Shown: in pieces, positions 17,301-20,038 of the stretch | Layout of the letters: every line of letters starts with the position of its first letter | How positions within the stretch are numbered: position 1 is the stretch's first letter | Assembly: GCA_946803715.1 (NCBI GenBank) | Contig: CAMPET010000234.1 | Span: 76,113 to 96,150, forward strand | Source: Beroe ovata | Taxonomy: Eukaryota; Ctenophora; Nuda; Beroida; Beroidae | Reading direction: 5' to 3' | Length of the DNA stretch: 20,038 bases | The notes under the pieces: generated by a model | The model's database searches: none | What the model saw: only the letters and a program-made list of their open reading frames with translations | What the model was told of the DNA's origin: nothing | Translations under genes and position numbers: made by a program

Positions 17301-20038
17301 CCGTTATCATCGTCACATTTTAGCAAGTGCTGCCGCCGGCAGGGGGTTAGGAGGACAAGAACCCCTGAACCAGTGCATGTGAATTGTAACTCGGGGTCTG
17401 AGGGGGCTTCCCCCCTCTCCCCAGTGTTCTCATCAACACAGTAACACCCCTCTGTTTGTGAACATTGTTTGGGGAGGAATAGCCCGGTCGTGGAATTGCA
17501 CTGCACGCTTTCATCACACCCAATGTCGGGGATATACCTAGGGTGTGCAGCGGCGTGGTCAAGGTGTGCAGGGCACGCCATGTCTCTCATTTTCTGACAT
17601 TGTGTTCTCAAATCAAACTGAGGTTCGCAAGATGTATCATGGTAGTTAATTTCCCCTGTATCTATGAACAAACACTGATCATGTCCATTTAGGTCCGGCT
17701 GTAGTGGGTCGAAATATCCGTTTGGCTGGCAAGAATAGACAGACTGTAGCAAGCATGCTGTGGCATTGACAGCCCTCCCGTCTGTAGTACAATAGAATGT
17801 GTCATGGCCTTGTGTCACAGTGCCAGGGAGTACAGATCCTGTAGTGATATTGACACAGTAACACACACTTCCCGTGCACTGATGTGGGAAGTAGTGCCCG
17901 GTACTGGTACAATAAGGGGAGCTGCTGTGGGGGGAGCAGATGATACGCCCATATCCCCCCTCCGAGTTGCAATCCTGGGGGGAGTTGTGCTGGAGACAGT
18001 GACTCCCACACTCCCCATCACACCCTCCCTCCTCATCCACCAGCAGCACACCATCTTCACTGCACGCCGTCACACCCTCCACGTTTCTAACTGTGTCAGA
18101 CACCATGGCACCAGTAGCTGCGTCCAAACAGAAACAGACATCACCCCTGAGACACTGTAAAGACGCGAAATTCCCATTCTGAGAGCAGGAAAGAGCATCA
18201 CACTCCCTCTCTCCCTCACAGTGCAGATCACGTGATCTCTCACACGGTCCACGATCGTCATTCTGCCGTGGACACCGCTCCACAGTGTTCTGTTCATCGT
18301 AAACCCGTTCTCCGGTGTCATAGTAGACACACCAGCACATCCCATCCTTGCATTGCTCACTACTGAACTCCCCCGATGGTTCACATTTGAGAACACTCTG
18401 TTGTAGACATGGGGGAACTGGTAGCACCTGTGAGTCAGGGGAACAGTAGTGGGTACCGGCAGTGAAACTCGTGTCGGGTATTGACACCCCTGACACCACA
18501 TCCACACAGTGACAGTTGTCACCTTGACACCGTTGTGTGGTGTAGTACCCATCAACATCACAATATGACACATCCGGACAGTTTTGTGGAACACGGAGTT
18601 CCTCGTCAATCAGCATCTTGTGACACCGCTCATCTCTCTCAACTTGACACCGTGTTCTGGTGTCATTGAGAATTGGACAGACAGTCACCTTCTCACTGTC
18701 AACAATGGTCAGACCGCTGTCTACATAGACACAGAAGCAAGACTCGTTGACACATTGCCGTGGTGCGAAAAGTCCGGTGTCAGCACAAAGTAGAGCAGGA
18801 CAATCAGGCGGAACAATGAGTCTCCCCTCTCCGGTGGTGTCATTGGTTCTCAACTGTGGCTCACAGAGACGGGATCTGTGCTTTTCACAGGTTGTCCTGG
18901 TGTCAAGTACCAATTCTCCACTGCCATCACACACCTGAGAGGTGACAGTAGCATATCAATATCATTTTTTCTATGAATATGTTTCTAACATGGTTTCAGT
19001 TACACATGTGTCATGTACGGACAACGGAATTCTAAAGAGATATTCACACATGAAGATAATGAACTTGTCATTGAATAAATTATCCATGGGCAAAAACGGT
19101 ACCTGGTGTCCATGGGTGTGAAGTGTCCCCGGCTTTATATCACCTGTCACTCTGTCAACACAGTGACACTCATCTTCTTCTCTGTCACTCCCGAATGTGT
19201 CATTGACGAATATACATCTCTCCGTGAAATAACTCCCTGAGGGAGACACTATTTAGACTGTGTCGTCATAAGAGACTATTTAGATGAGCCTGAGCCTCCG
19301 TGATAAGACCTACTCTGGGAGTGTTTCGAATTATTCACCCGAATAGTGAACAGTGATGACAGGGAATGACTTGATGGCATCTATCAATAACCCTGATGAC
19401 AGGGTATAACAGCTGTAACACCGCGGACAGTTTAAATCTTGTACAGAATGAGGTTTTCGGAGAAAAAGGAGCACAACATTCCCAGAAAACAATTTTTTCA
19501 GAATTTCTCTACTCACCGTCCGGGTAACAAAGCGGTAAGGGGCACGATAACGTCCTGAGAGTCATGTTAAGCTCGGGGTAGAATATCTCCGGACATAATG
19601 TCTGTTCCATGAGTTGGCAGTCCGTCAAATTGGACCCAGGATCTGGATTGGTACGGAAATTAGTTCGGTAAGGTTGAAATATGTACAGATTTCAATCATC
19701 ATGATTACAATCCTTAAAAAATATCAAGATACCTAATGATATACACCTGAATTTGCTTCCTCGCTCTCTCCCTCTTCAGTAGTTGTCTCTTCAGTAACAT
19801 CATGAGAAGACTCTGTGACCGTCTCTTCAGTAACTTCTTGAGAAGACTCTGTGACCATCTCTTCAGTAACTTCTTCAAAAGAATCAGTGACCGTCTCTTC
19901 AGTTACTTCTGGTGAAGAAGACTCTGTGACCGTCTCTTCAGTAACTTCTTGAAAAGACTCTGTCACAGTCTCTCCAGTAACTTCTTGAGAAGACTCTGTC
20001 ACAGTCTCTCCAGTAACTTCTTGAGAAGACTCTGTGAC
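8278..20038 (-). CDS. Giant extracellular thyroglobulin type-1 repeat / VWC protein, 28 exons, 5' incomplete
   Basis: Predicted secreted protein; the N-terminus and any signal peptide are beyond the window. Minus-strand exons: 20038-19747, 19642-19517, 19236-19103, 18934-16282, 16163-15885, 15676-15464, 15337-15059, 14836-14713, 14504-14366, 14236-14073, 13967-13693, 13393-13282, 13183-13090, 13014-12886, 12688-12571, 12390-12176, 12087-11915, 11657-11508, 11330-10999, 10574-10317, 10189-10096, 9984-9875, 9782-9688, 9495-9264, 9135-9028, 8883-8792, 8594-8483, 8378-8278. Every junction is GT-AG with matching phase. The sum is 7203 nt, or 2400 codons plus TAG. Order: Thr/Ser/Glu stalk, about 26 Tg1 modules (CDxxGxF-xxxQC-CxCV-D/YxxTG), Cys-rich linker, VWC, basic tail. 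Some Tg1 domains inhibit cathepsins (thyropins), so a protease-inhibitor or matrix role is possible but unproven. The region around 15613 is probably an artificial duplication; collapsed, the product would have about 2236 residues in the window. Confidence 0.85.
8483..8883 (-). CDS. Tg1/VWC gene: VWC domain on two exons (8883-8792, 8594-8483)
   Basis: The two exons together encode one von Willebrand factor C domain: CYYDGNYYQHGEEFN, then CSLTCYCYQ, GGLRCRARC, and DDCCKIYAC at the end. The spacing and the final CC-xxx-C are typical of VWC, a module of extracellular proteins including BMP and TGF-beta regulators such as chordin. The intron between the halves carries a 13-bp minisatellite. At the second exon's end, AGAG|GTTAGT is a good donor, but if retained it reads straight into TAG. 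Confidence 0.85.
8685..8775. repeat. 13-bp minisatellite, 7 copies, in the VWC intron
   Basis: Seven exact-length copies of TGTGGCACTGCAG run from 8685 to 8775, with CAC/CTC variants. Each unit contains the palindrome CTGCAG except the first. The array occupies most of the 197-bp intron between the two VWC exons, starting just downstream of the donor on the transcript strand. Apparent proteins across it in both directions are repeat translations, not genes. Confidence 0.95.
9028..9495 (-). CDS. Tg1/VWC gene: last Tg1 module and Cys-rich linker (exons 9495-9264, 9135-9028)
   Basis: The first exon gives CEPDGEFYPQQC, then CWCVDEAG, IKGTRA and the closing C. This is the most canonical Tg1 of the protein and completes the half-module begun by exon 9782-9688. 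It continues with TCPSNLPAVFCPRNNC into the second exon, CPASPTAEC, YRCRTC and VTCLC, a cysteine-dense linker I cannot assign to a named domain. The donors A|GTGAGT and T|GTGAGA keep phase 1 into the VWC exon. Confidence 0.8.
9158..9243. repeat. ~20-bp tandem repeat, about 4 copies, intronic
   Basis: Diverged copies of GTGTCAACACAATATAGTTG alternate with a variant ending ATAGTGG. The GTGTcAACAC core is itself near-palindromic. The array fills most of the 128-bp intron between exons 9495-9264 and 9135-9028. Confidence 0.85.
9688..10189 (-). CDS. Tg1/VWC gene: exons 10189-10096, 9984-9875, 9782-9688
   Basis: Exons 10189-10096 and 9984-9875 form one Tg1 module: LTCPEKRKQQNRLGSIYVVQC, then KQCFGDEDCWCVDPFNG, EIHGS and the closing C. 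Exon 9782-9688 gives PPCVRQQKAE and GFYPVSMYRITQ, the first loop of the next Tg1, which carries a long C1-C2 loop as in vertebrate Tg1 domains. The donors GAA|GTGAGT, AAAT|GTGAGT and CAG|GTGAAC preserve phases 2, 1 and 0. Confidence 0.8.
10317..11657 (-). CDS. Tg1/VWC gene: exons 11657-11508, 11330-10999, 10574-10317
   Basis: These exons encode Tg1 modules with signatures CFCVTVTTG (split by an intron in its TG turn), CFCVFVDSG and CQCVDADSG, plus a short unit CGCVDERG. The linker DDTRSQCEVERDEAC is the usual join before a module with an extra cysteine pair. The last exon ends CFTR with donor C|GTTAGT; in unspliced sequence the next codon is TAG. Joining to the acceptor at 10189 in phase 1 restores a good Tg1 module, so I treat that TAG as intronic. 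Confidence 0.8.
10575..10998 (-). other. Intron with purine-rich minisatellite
   Basis: This 424-bp intron lies between donor GAGACGT|GTGAGT and acceptor CTCTGCAG. Most of it is G/A-rich on the plus strand, hence pyrimidine-rich in the transcript. It is filled by the tandem repeat listed at 10717-10860 and its degenerate extension from about 10600. I see no coding sequence. Confidence 0.8.
10717..10860. repeat. 24-bp minisatellite with 48-bp higher-order period, 6 copies
   Basis: Six exact 24-bp units begin at 10717, 10741, 10765, 10789, 10813 and 10837. Odd units begin GGGTGAGTAGGAGG and even units GTATGAGT, so the array also has a 48-bp period. Degenerate relatives (GAGAGAGGGAGTTGATGAGAG) extend leftward to about 10600. 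The lower strand is almost pure pyrimidine with repeated CTCACC and CTCATC words. Confidence 0.95.
11915..12688 (-). CDS. Tg1/VWC gene: exons 12688-12571, 12390-12176, 12087-11915
   Basis: Exon 12688-12571 encodes the inter-module linker (TRQYDTRGHCRRAQEEAC), matching the DxRTxCQxxRDxxC pattern elsewhere. Exon 12390-12176 gives CDRDGNFQKMEC and CTCTDPRSG with PGTFTC, a Tg1 module whose CWCV tryptophan is Thr. Exon 12087-11915 gives CTEEGWYPTPDC and CYCVYADTG. The intron 12088-12175 contains a run of ten G on the plus strand (12145-12154), C10 in the transcript near the donor. Confidence 0.78.
12886..13967 (-). CDS. Tg1/VWC gene: exons 13967-13693, 13393-13282, 13183-13090, 13014-12886
   Basis: Exon 13967-13693 starts inside a CWCIDRQTG signature (the Trp codon is split by the intron). 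It then carries a compact module DFMGDFYPEQM...HFCVYQDSG that lacks the third and fourth Tg1 cysteines. Exon 13393-13282 is a linker with NCVIDYHETC and ENCFRPDC. Exon 13183-13090 gives RQCEGDICWCVDVDTG with LPGTT, a textbook Tg1 end. Exon 13014-12886 gives CEGNYFKETQC and CYCVYVDTG. Phases 2-1-2-0-0 agree. Confidence 0.8.
13500..13692. repeat. Low-complexity intronic tract of CTCAC/CATCACTCC words
   Basis: The plus strand is pyrimidine-rich, with many irregular repeats of CATCACTCCCTCACCC and CCCACTCA. The transcript strand is therefore GA-rich, starting directly at the donor G|GTGAGGGGG of exon 13967-13693. There is no exact period. It is similar in style to the 24-bp minisatellite in the 10575-10998 intron, but with opposite strand bias. 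Confidence 0.7.
14073..14836 (-). CDS. Tg1/VWC gene: exons 14836-14713, 14504-14366, 14236-14073
   Basis: Exon 14836-14713 gives DCPAVKENRTSCQITSYKSC followed by PKYIRPGTN and the end of a Tg1 first loop. Exon 14504-14366 gives YYPRRCENGECWCND and LPGTRAPKHTFYC, a near-canonical Tg1. Exon 14236-14073 gives STCEKRRYDIC, a longer loop, EYHCDRK, FVAKQC and LCW, split from the following CID by the intron. The first 63 nt of exon 14836-14713 recur at 15676-15614, at the start of the downstream contig. Confidence 0.8.
14305..14344. repeat. Intronic hairpin, 11-bp perfect arms
   Basis: AACGGTGTTAT (14305-14315) is the exact reverse complement of ATAACACCGTT (14334-14344), with an 18-base spacer. 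It lies in the 129-bp intron between exons 14504-14366 and 14236-14073. GTTTACAGGTGT occurs on both sides (14287 and 14342), so the hairpin is bounded by a short direct repeat. Confidence 0.8.
14774..15612. repeat. Left copy of an ~830-bp near-identical duplication (probable overlapping contig end)
   Basis: 14774-15612 aligns end to end with 15614-16430. Both contain, in plus-strand order, the end of the DCPAVKENRT exon, an intron, the 279-nt exon (15059-15337 versus 15885-16163), another intron, and the exon end coding CDEQG. Exons are nearly identical; introns differ by substitutions and small indels (839 versus 817 bp). The left copy stops exactly at the N in 15613. Confidence 0.9.
15059..16163 (-). 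CDS. Tg1/VWC gene: exons 16163-15885, 15676-15464 (chimeric across the N), 15337-15059
   Basis: Each 279-nt exon encodes 93 residues with one CQCVD/N module and one CFCVYTDTG module; the two exons are allelic-looking copies. The middle exon is a chimera: DCPAVKENRT...YKSC from the right copy, an unknown codon containing the N, then VFIDTGHIIGEV from the left copy. This breaks the Tg1 pattern, since a first loop runs directly into the middle of a CxCV motif. Frame is kept across the N. The real gene probably joins exon 18934-16282 to one 279-nt exon and then to 14836-14713. Confidence 0.7.
15613..15613. other. Assembly gap (single N) at the duplication junction
   Basis: This is the only ambiguous base in the window. 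On its left, sequence equivalent to 16421-16430 stops (GATAAACACA). On its right, sequence equivalent to 14774 onward begins (GACACGATTTG). The right copy continues past the equivalent point with CAGAAACAATCC, which is absent on the left. Confidence 0.95.
15614..16430. repeat. Right copy of the ~830-bp near-identical duplication
   Basis: This is the counterpart of 14774-15612, starting at the first base after the N. Its left end corresponds to the inside of exon 14836-14713 and its right end to the inside of exon 18934-16282. Neither end coincides with an exon border or a recognisable recombination sequence. Confidence 0.9.
16282..18934 (-). CDS. Tg1/VWC gene: giant 2653-nt exon with about 12 Tg1 modules
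   Basis: This is 884 uninterrupted codons between acceptor CCTCTCAG and donor CAAG|GTAAGT (phase 0 in, 1 out). Module signatures in order: CFCVYVDSG, CHCVDVVSG, CWCVYYDTG, CFCLDAATG, CYCVNITTG, CLFIDTG, CYCVDENTG, FCVYTDTG, CYCVHPLTG, CYCVYNDT, CFCVDPVSG, CFCVFIDTG. Two subtypes alternate over much of the exon. One has a long first loop with an extra Cys pair after DNRTxCQxxRDxxC and a CxCVD signature. The other is compact, with C1-xxQxxLxCD-C2 and CxCVYxDTG. The sixth and eighth modules lack the third and fourth Tg1 cysteines. Several N-glycosylation sequons (such as NDT, NRT, NES) fit an extracellular protein. No intron signal interrupts the frame, unlike the downstream part of the gene. 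Confidence 0.9.
19103..19642 (-). CDS. Tg1/VWC gene: exons 19642-19517 and 19236-19103 (first Tg1 module)
   Basis: Exon 19642-19517 (phase 1 both ends) encodes NLTDCQLMEQTLCPE and LSCPLPLCYPDG. Exon 19236-19103 encodes SYFTERC, then DECHCVDRVTG and IKPGTLHTHG. Together they make the first Tg1 module after the acidic stalk. The second exon ends CACCAG|GTACCG in phase 0 and joins VCDGSGE of the giant exon. The 280-bp intron between them is AT-rich with nothing recognisable. Confidence 0.8.
19747..20038 (-). CDS. Tg1/VWC gene: Thr/Ser/Glu-rich repeat stalk exon, open at the window edge
   Basis: The frame is open from the last base of the window to a donor TTCAG|GTGTAT at 19746. It encodes seven tandem 12-13 residue units of the type VTESSQEVTEET and then a short acidic end, TTEEGESEEANS. 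There are no cysteines. The phase 1 end joins the Cys-rich exon 19642-19517. Such Thr/Ser/Glu repeats usually form extended, O-glycosylated, acidic stalks. Start codon and signal peptide lie beyond the window. Confidence 0.75.
19784..20038. repeat. 36-bp coding minisatellite, at least 7 units
   Basis: Units of 36 bp, one of 39 bp, are head to tail in a single reading frame, with GTC/GTG-ACA-GAG at each unit start on the minus strand. The two units nearest the window edge encode the same 12 residues (VTESSQEVTGET), suggesting recent expansion. The array runs off the window. Confidence 0.95.

Noticed and set aside
1-20038. tRNA, rRNA, transposase or viral genes
   Set aside because: I found no cloverleaf, ribosomal signature, reverse transcriptase, transposase or viral protein motif in either strand by eye.

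Overview
This is an animal (metazoan) nuclear genome window, most likely from an invertebrate with a compact genome. Genes are split by short GT-AG introns, many under 300 bp, and the proteins are animal families: an apoptosis signal-regulating MAP3K, an arylamine N-acetyltransferase, and a very large extracellular thyroglobulin type-1 / von Willebrand C protein. A sponge or another early-branching invertebrate is a guess from gene compactness only. All three genes lie on the minus strand. I found no plus-strand gene, RNA gene, prokaryotic feature or virus.

Right to left, in the direction of transcription. From 20038 to 8278 runs one giant secreted-protein gene, open at its 5' end at the window edge. 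I could join 28 exons with consistent intron phases; they sum to 7203 nt, exactly 2400 codons plus a stop. It has a Thr/Ser/Glu-rich tandem-repeat stalk, about 26 thyroglobulin type-1 (Tg1) modules that often alternate between two subtypes, a C-terminal VWC domain and a basic tail. One exon of 2653 nt holds about 12 modules, while the downstream modules are cut into many small exons.

A single N at 15613 marks an assembly join. The 839 bp before it and the 817 bp after it are near copies of each other. This looks like two unmerged overlapping contig ends (two alleles), so about 164 residues of the literal gene model are probably duplicated artificially.

The spacer 6580-8277 holds a GC-rich cluster of foldback sequences, including a roughly 135-bp element with about 40-bp inverted repeats flanked by a 10-bp direct repeat.

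From 6549 to 32, continuing past the left edge, eight exons encode the N-terminal thioredoxin-binding region and the start of the central regulatory region of an ASK-family kinase (MAP3K5/6/15). The kinase domain is outside the window. A complete intronless NAT gene (4847-3945) sits on the same strand inside this gene's 2.9-kb fourth intron. Its catalytic triad reads Cys-His-Glu rather than Cys-His-Asp.

The genes have no obvious shared pathway. The ASK homologue would act in cytosolic stress signalling, NAT in cytosolic acetyl transfer, and the Tg1 protein outside the cell. All exon models come from reading splice sites and domain patterns by eye, with no transcript or database support.
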